64,000 nt of DNA from positions 1-64,000 of the forward strand of contig CAJQUW010001708.1 in assembly GCA_907163375.1 (NCBI GenBank). The letters run 5' to 3'. How positions within the stretch are numbered: position 1 is the stretch's first letter; every line of letters begins with the position of its first letter. Made by a program: the position numbers and the translations under genes. Below, piece by piece: positions 1 to 11,061 of this stretch. The notes below the pieces were generated by a model. The model saw nothing but the letters and a program-made list of their open reading frames with translations. It made no database searches and was not told the origin of the DNA. Source of the stretch: Prostheceraeus crozeri. Its lineage: Eukaryota > Platyhelminthes > Polycladida > Euryleptidae.

Positions 1-2330
1 TGCATCATGAGTCACTTTTTGTAAAGAAACACATGATTATCACTGGTCAGCACAACTAGCTGCGAAAGAAGCGCCATGAGTCAGTGATATAAATTTAAAC
101 CGGCAATTTTTTTGGAAAATTGCTAATTTTTGTGAGTTCACAATTATTTCAACTTTTGGTACTTTACAGTAGGCCTATAGCAGAAATACTACAAATTTTT
201 ACTATGTCACAGCATTTGATCTAACTCAAATGTGTCTTAGTCAATGTCTAAGTCAGTTTTGCCATCACCATTCAAAAAATATGCCCGGTACCACGCCATA
301 CGATGCGGTGGCAAAAAATGAAATGGAATTCTTGTTTACTATTTCACAGCATTTGATCGAGGTCAACGACTCGCACCATCAGCATTTGAAATCTATATCC
401 AGTGCCGTGCTAGCGTTGAGGTGGCGAAAAATGAAAAGGAGTGGTAATTCAAAGGCAATTTCCTAAATTTTGGAAATTTGAATTTGATATATAACTTTTC
501 ACTTGGACTTCAATGACTTCAGTACCACTCGAGCAATCTGATCTCATTCAGATGCTATATTCAAAAACTTACTTAGTTTCATCAATATGTTTAGGCCTAC
601 TTTTTTCCAGCAAAAGCTTTTAAAAGTGTGATGCTTAGAGGACAACTTCGATATTCACAAAATCACATCATTGGACGTTTAGCCGGCCAGCAATTGATGG
701 AGATCATTAAATAAATCCGCTCGTAAGAGTAAGTTAATTTTGATTGCAAATGTACTGCATGTATGTTAAAAAATGCAAATCTTTTTGTATGTTAATTTAG
801 GTCCATTTTTAGTTAGTTTGACTTAAAGGCATGTAGGCCTATATCTTTTTCGATGGGGCATTGTCAAGGGATTTTTGTTAGATTTGAACTGATCTGTAAT
901 AGTTTGTGCGGACGTGTCCAAATTTAATTTCACTTCCCCTGAGCTAACTGCGTTGTTCAGGCATTCTGGGGAAAGGCATTATAATTTGCCACAACTACAA
1001 ATATAATGAATAACATCGTTGCCATTTCATTGTGAAAGTCCTAAATTTCAGACAAGTGGAATGATATGGATCGTAATACTCCAATGATATAAAATTAATT
1101 CTAGAAACACATGGTGTAATTAACAATTGTGTTGATATTTTATGCCCAGTGTGATCGTTGTTACAAGCTTGCACATGCTAGTGATTGCACAATTCCGTGA
1201 ACATGCTTAATATCATTTTTTCAGTGTTTGATACATAGGCCCCAAATCAGTTTGATGTTCCTTTTTAGATCAACCTGCTTTAGTTTAGTTTCATCAATCA
1301 TGCTTTTAGTGCAGTTCATCGGAAATCAACTGTCTCACAAAAAATACAGCTAGAATAATTTGTCTACTGATTCCAAACTCCGAGTGTCACGTCCAACAGC
1401 ATAGCAATATATTGACAAAAAACGCCTTAATATTGCCAACACGGATGGATTGACGGATAAATAAATCCCTGCTGCCTAACAATAGAAATATTCAGAAAAA
1501 ATCATTTCAAAGTAGATGTCAGTTCGAATGGCTACAATGAAATCAAAATATATTTACATCTGCAGGCCTACTGGTAGGCTATTATAAAATGTGGATTGAC
1601 ATGCATGCTGTTATAAAACGCATGTCTTTTATTTTGGAGAGTCAGGCTCCTATTTGCTATTTAACTCATGACAGCGATGTCGCAAACCTAAGATTATGGG
1701 ACGCCATGATGATAAAAAACTGTAGCCAATATTAATTGCAAGAATCTGCTTGAATGTAGTAAACTAGTAAACAAATATCTGCGCTTCATTGAAGACGAAT
1801 ACAGTTTCCGCCACAGCGAGTAGCATACCTCCGTTAACCACCTAAAAATTCGTTCTGCAATACCTAAAATTTCAGCCTCCCCTACCAAAAAATCGTTCCT
1901 GTGTGCGATTAAAAACCGTTCCGGTTAATAGTTTGTGGAGTTTTAAATAGATTTCAAATTCATGAAGTATGTAGTTCCTTTAATTTGGTGAATATCAGTA
2001 ACTGTCCGTCTTACGGTGCTTAGTCTACTAGTCTATACTTAGTTCCTCTTCGGAGTTGGGCTGCATGTACATACTAATACCTGAATCGCTGAGTGATAGC
2101 CTATGTACCGGAATTACTGTATGTGATCCGGTCAATAAATCAAAGACTCCTCATGCTTCCCTCCTTGCCACAGCAGCTTCAGAACCAGAAAATGATACCT
2201 GCATTGTCAAAAAGGTCTACAATTAGCGAGCATCGTGTGTTCACAATTTTGTTTCGTCTGTAGCTTCGACCGACAGGAGTTTTACAGAAGATGGCGACCT
2301 TTCTTTGGATAATAAATGCTTCATGTATCC
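1..2330. other. Unassigned AT-rich sequence
   Basis: I see no gene, RNA or clear transposon here. Open frames are short (the longest about 78 codons) and show no domain. The word AGGCCTA recurs, as it does through much of the window, but it explains nothing by itself. Confidence 0.6.
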
Positions 2331-2489
2331 CAAAATGCCTCCACTCTCAGCTGAACAGCGCCGTTGATGCTTGTACTCGTATTCATGTATCTCACGTTCA
2401 TTGTATACGGTCAATGATGTGACTTGAATAACTATAATCGTAAAGGACCTTATCAATTAACGATGGGAGGCTTTCTGACATAAAACTTA

Positions 2490-3154
2490 AATTTGTACAA
2501 TCATTTGAAAGTTAAAGTCAAGAAAGAGATATTTAAAGCTAAAATGATATGGATGAAAAGGCAACAAACGAATGATTTATGGAAGATGGTCAATACTGTT
2601 CGTGGTGTTAACACAGCAGCACATCATTTCATGTCCATTCTATCTCGCTACTCATCGATTGAGATCGGTGTTAATGCAATCATTGACCATTTGACGTCAA
2701 TTTTTTTCAATTTCATTAATAAATTACGATGTATTACCAGTTGAAGCTAAATGGGACATCGATGTGACCGTGAGTGACATTCTTAGATTGATTGAGAAAA
2801 TTCCTGCCAAGAAAGTAGCTTCTGACGTGCCGGTAATCCTTTACACCTTTACAAAAGTGATTGCTTTATTCTAGCTTATCCCATTTATGGACTTATCATG
2901 GAATCTATCACTTCTCGGAGTGTTCCAAAGATCTGGTAAGCGGTTTCTGTTTCTCCGGAAACGTCTAATCTTTCCATGAATGACATTCGTCCAATTTTTC
3001 TTTTACAAACTCCCGCAAAACTTCTTGAACAAGTGGTTCTTGAACAAGTGGTCATGTGCAAAAAAATTATTGCTGGAACATCATGTACGTCACCAGTTCG
3101 GCTTTCGCCAAAATTCGTCTACTTTGTGTGCATTGGTTTCCCTGCATGACTATA
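2490..3154 (+). mobile_element. Non-LTR retrotransposon (LINE), 5' part of reverse transcriptase
   Basis: Broken frames encode the region leading into a LINE reverse transcriptase. The stretch around 2750-3150 reads, across frames, as a finger-domain segment followed by QFGFRQNSSTLCALVSLHDY, which matches the 'H-Q-x-G-F-R...S-T' block of non-LTR reverse transcriptases. The copy has several frameshifts and stops. It stops at 3156, where a Tc1 element begins, and the next reverse transcriptase block resumes after 7346, so 2490-3154 and 7347-8600 are one LINE copy split by insertions. Clade (Jockey/CR1-like) is a guess. Confidence 0.75.
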
Positions 3155-3329
3155 TACAGTCGTGGCCAGTGGAGAGTGACCATCCCCATGAAAACGGAGA
3201 TAATTTCAAAAATGCAGCAAGTCCGATCAGAAATGCTTTTTTATCAGCAAACTTCAGTGGAAAAAGGTCTAGAACAATGCTGTAGGCCAATATCATTACA
3301 CAATACACAGAATTCAGTACTTCGTTGAA

Positions 3330-4321
3330 TTCTCACCAGCTGCAAGGACTGCGACAATGCGGCGAGGCATGGATTCGATGAGGTCAGAACAGTACTCAAC
3401 CGTTATTTGCTGACATCATGCCTTCATGATTGACTGTTTCAAGTCATTGTGGGAGGTTGGATTGTCCGCCGCTACATTGCGTTTCAGTCGAACCCAGCAA
3501 TTTTCTATAAGGTTCATATCGGGGAACGATACCGGCCATGGAGACAGAACCGAAATTCTCTTTTGGTGGAGCCATTTTTTTCAATTTTAGCCTGGTGACA
3601 TGGGGCACCGTCATGCTGAAATATTGTACAATGCTTGAGGGAAAGTCATGACTCCAACTTCTCATGGAGAATGTTGAGATAATATTGGGCATTTACAGAC
3701 TGACCAGAAGGCATGACATGAAGTCCTGCACGACCTTCAGTGGAAATGGATCCCCAAACCATGATCGACGGACTGTTCTTGACAGTTGGCACAACAAAAC
3801 GAGGATTGTATCGCTCATTCTTTGGACGACGAACGCCCTGTGTTGATGGATTAAACTGTCTGATCAGGGTTTCGTCGCTAAAAAGCACTTTACGCCAATC
3901 AGCAACTGTCCATGTTGGTGGTCACGACAGAACTTTAAGCGATCCACAATATTCTTCCTCGATAATTTCGGTTTCTTTGCTGCGCGGTGGAATCGTAATC
4001 CATATTGGTCACAAAGACGGCGACGTATTGTTCGAGCGCTTACGCGAGAATCACGTGGCAAAGTAGCAACAATTTCTTGACTGGTTATCCTTGGATTCAA
4101 AACAGCTCGACGACGGAACAGTCTATCAACACGATGGGAAGTCCTCCTCGCAGCACCACGATGTTTGGGAGGTGAATGTGTTCCAGTTTCTTTATTCTGG
4201 CTAAAGTTTTCTGAACAGTCGATTTGCAAACACCAAGTCTTGCAGATATTTTTCTTTGTGAGTAGCCTTCTTCATCGAGGAGCTGTATTTTCCCACGCAG
4301 TTCCGATGACAAGTGAGCCAT
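3330..4321 (-). pseudogene. Tc1 transposase, broken
   Basis: This is a cut-and-paste DDE transposase. The reading begins at 4321 with an N-terminal helix-turn-helix (MAHLSSELRGKIQLLDEEGY, then SQRKISARLGVCKSTVQ). A second HTH follows (ITSQEIVATLPRDSRVSARTI), then catalytic blocks VLFSDET (first Asp, near 3885) and PDMNLIENCW (final acidic motif, near 3500, in another frame). At least three frameshifts and some stops separate these blocks, so it cannot make a full transposase. It occupies the - strand of the Tc1 element with its C-terminus toward 3157. Confidence 0.85.
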
Positions 4322-4365
4322 TACTGACGCGCGAGAGAATGAAATTGAACTAAAGAGGCGAATAT

Positions 4366-4477
4366 CAGCATAATAGGTATTCTATGGCGTCTGGAAGGCA
4401 AGAAAATGTAGAAATCTGAATTCAGATTTCTATCATTTTTTCTTGCCTGACAGAGGCCATAGAATTCCTTATCTTCT
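4366..4477. repeat. Near-perfect palindrome at Crypton left edge
   Basis: Centred on GAATTC at about 4420. The arms read outward as TAGAAATCTGAATTC, then a GGCAAGAAAA / TTTTTTCTTGCC pair, then ATTCTATGG / CCATAGAAT. Small mismatches and indels interrupt the arms. The single-stranded DNA could fold into a hairpin of about 50 bp. It may be part of the Crypton terminus, or a separate small foldback inserted beside it. Confidence 0.75.
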
Positions 4478-4648
4478 AACCTCTACGTCACTACATACAT
4501 TGAATGTCCATGATAGAGATGACGCATAGAAAGCAAAATAATGATACATTGAGGGTAAATAATATTTCAAATTGCTATCATACGATAGTGCATGCAAATG
4601 CTGAGACTCATCTGAATTCATTCAAATCTATGGAAACAATATTTTGAA

Positions 4649-6157
4649 TTGAATATATGTTTATTTGTTCAATTTGTAATAACGACGATAAGGACGATGG
4701 CTGGTCTGAATTGGACTTCTTTCATAGACTTTAAAAATATTCCCGGTGGAGTGATTTCAGGTAAGAGTGGTCCAGAAATTGAAATATTAGCGCAAAATAG
4801 TATGCAGACATCATCAAATAGTGAAGATGAAGAGTATTATGATCTCAGAGAACTCGAACCAGAAATTCAAGGTGAGCTCGATCTGGCAGAAGAACTAATT
4901 AAAAATAAGTCAACTGCACAAGAGACAGCCGCTTCTGTCAATCGATTCAAATCGTTTTTACGTGAGAATGATTATCCAGAGAACATAGAAACAATGCCTC
5001 TAGCTTTTCTTGATAAATATTTGAGGCACTATTATTCAACTTTAAAGCGATCAGATGGAGATCCATTGGCCCCGTCGACACTTTTGGGCATTCGGAGCGG
5101 ACTAAATCGCTATTTAATGAACTACCGACTGATTAGTGTCAGTAACGATTCTTCCTTCAACAAGTCCAACATTATGTTGAAGGTTGGTTGGACGATTTCT
5201 AAATTCAGGTAGAGAAACAAAACATCATCATCCGCTCGAAGAAGCAGATTTAAAAAAATATCAGAATATTTCGATAGAAAGAATCCAGTCCGATTTCTAA
5301 ATTCAGGTAGAGAAACAAAACATCATCATCTGCTCGAAGAAGCAGATTTAAAAAAACTATCAGAATATTTCGATAGAAAGAATCCAGTCTCCCTTCAAGA
5401 CGAAGTAATATTCAATTTTATTTATTATTTCGGACAGCGAGGACGGGAAACTACTCGTTCAATGTTAAGAGAATACATAGTTTTCCATGAATCTATTGGA
5501 ATTCCGTATGTTGAACTCAAGGTTCCGATGTTGTCTAAGACTGTTAAGGCATCCCTTTCTCGGAATACTTACGGGAATACAAAGCAATGCAAAATGTATG
5601 CTATTCTAGACGAGCCAGAAAAATGTCCTGTAACTGCGTTGCGTACTTACGTGAGAAAAATATCGAATATAAATTGTTTATTTCCAAGGCCCCTTCCTAA
5701 TTTTTACGAAGATGCCTGGTATAGTAGTAAGGCCGTGAGAGCCAAGAATTATTTAGGGAACCTAATGAAAATGTTGACAAAAAAGCTGAATTTAAGTAAG
5801 CAGTATACCAATCACTGTATAAGATCAACAGTGGTTTCAAACATGATGGATGCAGGACACGATGTCTCAGATATTGCCGCCGTTATAGGCCACAAATCCA
5901 GTGATGCTTTGAGAACTTACGCTTCTCATAAACGAGATGAGCAGGTGCTTTCATTCAGCCAAACGCTCAGCAGCAGCTTGCACAAGCGAAAACACGAAAA
6001 AAATAATGAACAACATGAAACAAGAGAAAAAATTCTGGTCATGTCCAAAGATACCATCAATGTGGATACGCGAAATCAATTTAATCAACTTTCCACAATA
6101 TTTAGTAGTGGTAATAACATATCCATAAACACCTTGCATATCAATATTAATAATTAA
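4649..6157 (+). pseudogene. Crypton tyrosine recombinase, broken by a tandem duplication
   Basis: The N-terminal part (about 4649-5212) resembles the SAM-like core-binding region of Crypton recombinases, with an acidic start and the helix pair RFKSFLRENDYPENIETM and FLDKYLRHYYSTLKR. The C-terminal part (5462-6157) carries the catalytic blocks: an Arg region (FGQRGRETTRSMLREYIVF, about 5430-5490), HCIRST (H-x-x-R), VIGHKSS (H) and LRTYAS (nucleophilic Tyr). The halves are out of frame because a 98-bp segment is duplicated at 5194-5389. Domesticated relatives (KCTD1, QRICH1, ZMYM families) lack the catalytic residues; here the tetrad can still be read, so this is a transposon gene rather than a host gene. 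Confidence 0.8.
5194..5389 (+). repeat. 98-bp tandem duplication inside the recombinase gene
   Basis: Two adjacent copies, 5194-5291 and 5292-5389, start GATTTCTAAATTCAGG and differ at only a few bases. Because 98 is not a multiple of three, the duplication shifts the frame. The near identity says it is recent compared with the element. Confidence 0.9.
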
Positions 6158-6620
6158 CTCTTTGCCTTTCAAGTGACTTATTTTCTTATGCTGGTTGTTA
6201 TTGAGCGTTATGTGCATGGACCGTAGATTTCGGTATTGTTTAGTACATGTAGGCCTACATGCGTGTTCCATGATCTTTTTATGAGTCGTGACGTAATTAT
6301 AGAAATTGGATATCTATTGAAGTTTTATCTTGCCTGCCTGAGACATCAGGATAAATTTTCCTGCCGGCTAGAGACTGGAAAATCATAGCACGTGGCTCCA
6401 TGCACGAGGTTAGAAGATAAATGCGTGAGATTCAAATTGTGAGATATCTATGTTAATCAACACTGAGAGTGCGCTAATACATTGCAGTCAACAAACATAG
6501 AAATAGGAAGTCAGTCATAGAACAAAGCAATCGCCACAACCGAGGAATTACAGCGGCTACGTCGATATGTTTAGAAAAAAGAAGTTCTTGATGGTGGTCA
6601 CTCTCTACTGGCCACGATTG

Positions 6621-7344
6621 TAGTCCGGCAGCCAGAACGAGTTTCTGCAGGGAACGAGGCCGAAAGTGAGACTTTCACAGAATGATGTACACCCTATGAC
6701 TACTACGAATCGGCACGTCTGCCGAGTTCTAGTGAGTTCCTCTTCTTGTCAGACAAGATCAAAGAAAAACACATGTAAATCCAATGGGACGCAGATTGCA
6801 GTTTTTGGCTGAAATGAAATTTTCCAAGTTTTCTCTGATTAAACGAAAAGTATTAAGCCCAGAGTCATGATTTTTGACATGTAATGTCTTCAGGTCATTT
6901 CCTATGATATGCAAGTGCTTTTATCATGCATCTAATCGGCAATGTATGTGAGAATGTGGTTGAATGTGGATAAAGTTGCTCAAAATGTTTGTGTCTGCGA
7001 CATTAAGAGGCTCGCCAAATCTAAATGTGTTTAGCTTTATAGACAGGGGTGCATGAACTTGATAGGAAATGACCTGAAGACATTACATGTCAAAAATCAT
7101 GACTCTGGGCTTAATACTTTTCGTTTAATCAGAGAAAACATGGAAAATTTCATTTTAGCCAAAAACTGCAATCTGCGTCTCATTGGATTTACATGTGTTT
7201 TTCTTTGATCTTGTCTGACAAGAAGAGGAACTCACTAGAACTCGGCAGACGTGCCGATTCGAAGTAGGCATAGGGTGTACATCATTCTGTGAAAGTCTCA
7301 CTTTCGGCCTCGTTCCCTGCAGAAACTCACTCTGGCTGCCGGAC
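6621..7344. mobile_element. 724-bp foldback MITE with about 284-bp TIRs
   Basis: The arms 6621-6905 and 7062-7344 are near-perfect inverted copies, starting GTCCGGCAGCCAGA and ending TCTGGCTGCCGGAC. TA flanks both ends (6619-6620 and 7345-7346). The loop (6906-7061) is unique and no transposase is encoded. TA targeting suggests mobilisation by a Tc1/mariner enzyme. It directly abuts the Tc1 element, sharing its TA, so it either inserted at the edge of the Tc1 or the Tc1 inserted at its edge. Half of a second copy lies at 27746-28175. Confidence 0.85.
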
Positions 7345-7346
7345 TA

Positions 7347-8600
7347 ATATGACGGCTTGTCTTGATGATTTGGACACTGATGGGGTAATTATTTTAGCGT
7401 ATGATTATTCGAAAGCGTTCGACACATCGAGATCAGAATACATCATTGAACAGTTAGTCAACAGAAAATTTCCTCTTGGGTTCATACATTGGGTCACTGA
7501 TTGCCTAACGGACAGAAAGCAATATGTGCAAGTCGTTCAACATCTAGTTCGGTAACAAGTCTTGCATCTGGTATCCTCCAGGGATCACTTATTGGGCCCT
7601 TCCTTTATTGTGTTGTCACAAACTCTTTTGACTTTGATTCTTTTGATTGTCGACTAATAAAATATTCTGATGAGACGACGCTGTGCATGCCAATATATAA
7701 GTCTGGGAATGACGATCACATCCTATATTATCATCGAGCACTAGTAAATTGGTCGAACGCAATGGATCTTCAAATCAATTTAGATAAATGCAAAAGTCTT
7801 GCCATCCTAAAGAAGTCATATGTGCCCAATGCAATGTATATTCCCGGCGTTCAAACCGTTGATTCTCTATGCATCCTGGGAGTTCACTTCAACAGTGCAG
7901 CCCCATGGAATAATCATATTGATTACGTCGTCAAGAATGCTTCCCGGAAATTATATGCCTCTCGAATAATCCGTCCGACTTGGTCACAAAGTTATCATAT
8001 CCAAATCTCAAAATTAGTTATCTCCAAATTATCGAAAATAATTGGGAATTAACGCCGATCGGGATGTCCAGCTAATGTGATTGTCACTTCGTGCATTAAT
8101 GTCATCCGCTACATCTTGACATAAACCGTTAATTTATCTGTATCGTTCTGTATAGTATCCCGATGTGCCTGTTGGATGCCTTCATTCGAGTCGAGCGAAG
8201 AGTATTTCAAACAAGCCTAATTGGAGGCATAACATACTCATGCAGGCCTATTCCCCGACAATCCAGTCTTTGCGCGCTTTCGACTGGAGCAGTTCTTTTC
8301 AAGTGCTCCCTCATTAGGTTTTGCATACAGATAATTTTCGTGACATTTCTCTTAATCAATTTTCTTTATTGCCCCTTCGTCTTATTGACATTGATTGCGT
8401 AGCTACGTTAATGCTGAAATGTGGTCTCAGACTTCAACAAACGCTTGCTATTTTTCCATGTGCGCTATTTTGACTGTCCCAAAGTATTTTAAGATTTAGT
8501 TTATGTAATAATCGCTTTATTCGCCAACTGCAAGTGTTCTTATATTGTTGGTCTTCAATGTTGTTATACCTATAAAGTTCTGTACAATTTCTTTATCAGA
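7347..8600 (+). mobile_element. Non-LTR retrotransposon (LINE), catalytic and 3' part
   Basis: This continues the LINE begun at 2490. Frames encode the palm of the reverse transcriptase: VIILAYDYSKAFD (block A), FPLGFIHWVTDCLTDRKQYV, SGILQGSLIGPFLYCVVTNS (block B), and LIKYSDETTLCM where the catalytic Y-A-D-D box reads Y-S-D-E. Next come LQINLDKCKSLAI and LCILGVHFN (blocks D and E). One frameshift lies near 7550, and the changed catalytic box suggests a dead copy. The tail to about 8600 looks like 3' sequence; its end is estimated. Confidence 0.8.
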
Positions 8601-10197
8601 ATCGTGTCACTATTTTCGATTAATCTTCTCCAGTAGTGCAGATCAGTTTTATAAAAATGAAATGACATTGGTTTTATTCCAAATTCACCAAGAATACAGT
8701 AAGTAGCCGTTGTTATACAGTCCGTTTCATAAAAAGTGGATCATCCTAAAATTTGACTAAATAAAACATAAGTATGATACAGAAAGCATTTTTCATGTTA
8801 TTTCATGTCCCTAATATATTTAAATGTCCTTATATATATTATAAGCTATGATACAGTAACGGGGTTTAAGAAGGCTATATATTTGTGGCCTACCCTTATT
8901 GTCATGACATTACAATTTTAGTCTATATTAGTCTAGATGATTCGTTGATTTTTGACTGATCTAACTTTCTCCCACTCTCTTTTTACAGTGACGTAGTTTG
9001 TGATGCGCAGTTGTGATAGGTAGCAGTTAACGGACGAGAACGACGAGTTACGTTTTAGAATATACATTTACATGGGATTCAGGATTCGAGAGAGGAGAAC
9101 GAGCCTGGGCGCGCCTAAACCTTCAGACCCTAACCTTCCTACGGCCTCAGACGAACCAGACCATCCTTTTCCCATTGATTTCGCCATTGACAATGCCCCC
9201 TCTGACATCTGAGACGTCTTTTTGTATTATGATCTGATATTTTTGGCCTCTTGAGAATCTTGAAATTCGACTCAATAAGTCTCTAAAATAAGTCTTCTAC
9301 GAAAACTGTGAATTAGGAATAGTCGATCTAGTGCAGCCAGTCAGTTAACGAGAGACTTGACATTACTTAATTATCTCAAAACAACTTTTTGGATGTTTTG
9401 GAATTATTGCTTACCGGCTTTTTGACCCTTTCACAGAGTCGAAATCATGCCATTAGCATCGAAGCACACGTAAAAAGGGACATTTATTTAGCTGCCTGCC
9501 TAGAGCTCGCAAAGCAAGTAGCAACAGCAAAAAGCTTGAGTTGCTTTTAGCAATGACATCTTGTTATTTTTTCATTTTTGTCAATATGTTTCAACCGGTG
9601 TTTGTAGATACTATTTATTGTTGATCTGCCGAGTAACCTGCCAAGTTCTCGCTGAAAAGCAATGGAAGGTCAGGAACAACATGGACAGCAATAAGTCCCA
9701 GCCATGTACATATTGATCCATTTATGCTTGAGTAGCAGTTACTGATTTGTTTATTTTGTTTATTTTTTTCTTTATTTTGTTTTTTTGATTTTTCTTTTTT
9801 TTGCTTTTTAGACATTTGCTTTATAGAACTTTAAAGAGTTGTGTATACATTTGAACACATATTATGAAATATAAGTGTATAACTACTACTTTTATTATGA
9901 TAAACAGGAAAAAAAATAAATATAAGGAAATTATCTTTTCATTGATGAAATTATCAAACACAACAATATTAAAGCTTCCAAATTTTTCGTTCAAGGTTTA
10001 AGGAGGTTAGACAAAGTTGAAGTTAAGGCGATGTTTAAAGGTTTGCCATTTTTTATAAAGTTGAAGTTAAGGCGATGTTTAAAATCCACTTATTTAGATT
10101 AGAAAACCTTTCATGGAATTGTACCTGTACTTCATTCAGGTCTTTCAACTTTATATTGTGGCAAAATTCATCACAGTATTTCATTTGTGGAAGAGTA
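8601..10197. other. Unassigned sequence with a lone Tc1-type end
   Basis: No gene is seen. At about 8714-8750 a TA is followed by CAGTCCGTTTCATAAAAAGT, which looks like a Tc1 TIR related to the ones near 35349 and 41880; no matching partner is visible nearby. A T-rich stretch lies at 9740-9800. A 27-bp direct repeat occurs at 10013-10039 and 10057-10083. Confidence 0.5.
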
Positions 10198-10399
10198 AGG
10201 CCTCAGCCACACTGCGAGCTTTTCCAAGCGTTTCCGAGCAAAGCGGTTTGCAGCAAATAATAAAGTCATCATTACAGCAGTTGCAGACTGCCACACTGCG
10301 AGCAAAGCAAACGAGAGCGATTAATAGCTTGTGGAGATACGTTTGCTCGAGACACTCGGGAAGTTCGTGTTTGCGTTGCTTTCAGTGTGGCTGAGGCCC
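10198..10399. mobile_element. 202-bp TA-flanked MITE
   Basis: The left end GGCCTCAGCCACACTG is mirrored by CAGTGTGGCTGAGGCC at the right end, with TA at 10196-10197 and 10400-10401. There is no coding capacity. The TA target and short TIR place it with mariner-mobilised MITEs. Confidence 0.8.
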
Positions 10400-10532
10400 T
10401 AGTGTTTTGAAGATTTCTTAAAATATGCATCCATTTACATCTATTAATGCCTTTGCTGTTAGATAGAAATCTAGATGATCACTACCATCATAGAAATCTG
10501 ATGGTCACAACATTGTATAAAGGAGGACCAAC

Positions 10533-11053
10533 CACAGAATTAGACAGGTAGTCTCTTCTTCTGTTTGACTAGAAGGGAAGCATTGGAACATGTAACGTTA
10601 TTGAAATGGCACAATCTGCTAACATAATACCATAGCAATCGAACAATGAGCAACCAGTTCAACATTAAACACGCCAAATTGTGCAAAGTTTCAGTGACTG
10701 TTATCAACCGGATCACACAGCAAAGAGACACGGACGATGTCAAGCTCTACAGAGAAGTTTGTGAACGTTTTTTCGTGCGGCTGCTAACGTTTTTAATAAT
10801 GATCGGAGGTCCCAACATTATCGAGAAAACTTTTGCGCAATGATCTGAATTCTTCGAATCTGAAGGAATCGCGGCGATCGGACATCTTGAAGGAATTCAC
10901 AGAAATCCGCAAGCGGCGCACGACTATTTTTCCTATATCTGTAAGGTATTGGAAATTTCTTTTTGCCCACTTATTAAGTTCCTGCATGTGCCATCTGTTT
11001 GAATCAGTTTGCACTTCTAGCAAAGTGATGCGATTAAACAATCTAATTCTGTA
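10533..11053 (+). mobile_element. 521-bp element, copy 1, with 8-bp target duplication
   Basis: Ends are CACAGAATTAGA and its inverse (the last base has changed to A). The 8-bp duplication GGACCAAC flanks it exactly (10525-10532 and 11054-11061). The TSD length fits hAT, P, Merlin or some MULE elements; no transposase motif decides between them. A 65-codon frame (10646-10843) is conserved in copy 2. Very similar copies lie at 28198-28718 (also 521 bp), 32302-32888 and, partly, before 29639. Confidence 0.85.
10646..10843 (+). CDS. 65-codon frame conserved in the 521-bp element
   Basis: This small open frame (MSNQFNIKHAKLCKVSVTVI...) is repeated at 28311-28508 with very few changes, and its C-terminal third (LLTFLIMIGGPNIIEKT) is still readable in the 32302 copy. 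No known domain is recognised. It may be a transposase remnant, or simply a chance frame in two young copies. Function unknown. Confidence 0.3.
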   Translation: MSNQFNIKHAKLCKVSVTVINRITQQRDTDDVKLYREVCERFFVRLLTFLIMIGGPNIIEKTFAQ

Positions 11054-11061
11054 GGACCAAC

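Larger units (their letters stand above)
4366..6413 (+). mobile_element. Crypton-like tyrosine-recombinase transposon nested in Tc1
   Basis: A block of about 2.05 kb that interrupts the Tc1 element between its transposase start and its TIR. It encodes a tyrosine recombinase and no DDE enzyme, which defines Cryptons. The left side has a long palindrome (4366-4477). Near both ends lies an inverted pair, TTATCTTCTAACCTC (about 4468) and GAGGTTAGAAGATAA (about 6407). A CTTGCCTG word occurs in the same orientation near both ends (about 4443 and 6332). The exact boundaries are estimated, because Cryptons leave little or no target duplication. Confidence 0.7.
3157..6618 (-). mobile_element. Tc1 transposon, with a Crypton nested inside
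   Basis: The ends are inverted repeats beginning CAGTCGTGGCCAGTGGAGAG at 3157, mirrored at 6593-6618 with two differences over 26 bp. Both ends are flanked by TA (3155-3156 and 6619-6620), the Tc1/mariner target. The body holds a broken Tc1 transposase on the minus strand. The 3.46 kb length is far above the usual 1.3-1.6 kb; removing the Crypton-like block (about 4366-6413) brings it to about 1.4 kb, which fits the family. Confidence 0.85.

Noticed and set aside
230-466. 78-codon frame near the window start
   Set aside because: No domain, no homology recognised and no codon pattern unlike its surroundings.
8163-8402. Separate 79-codon protein with a hydrophobic end
   Set aside because: Best explained as the decayed 3' part of the LINE at 7347-8600.
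9615-9815. Lys/Gln-rich minus-strand frame
   Set aside because: It is the reverse reading of a T-rich tract (9740-9800), so low complexity explains it.
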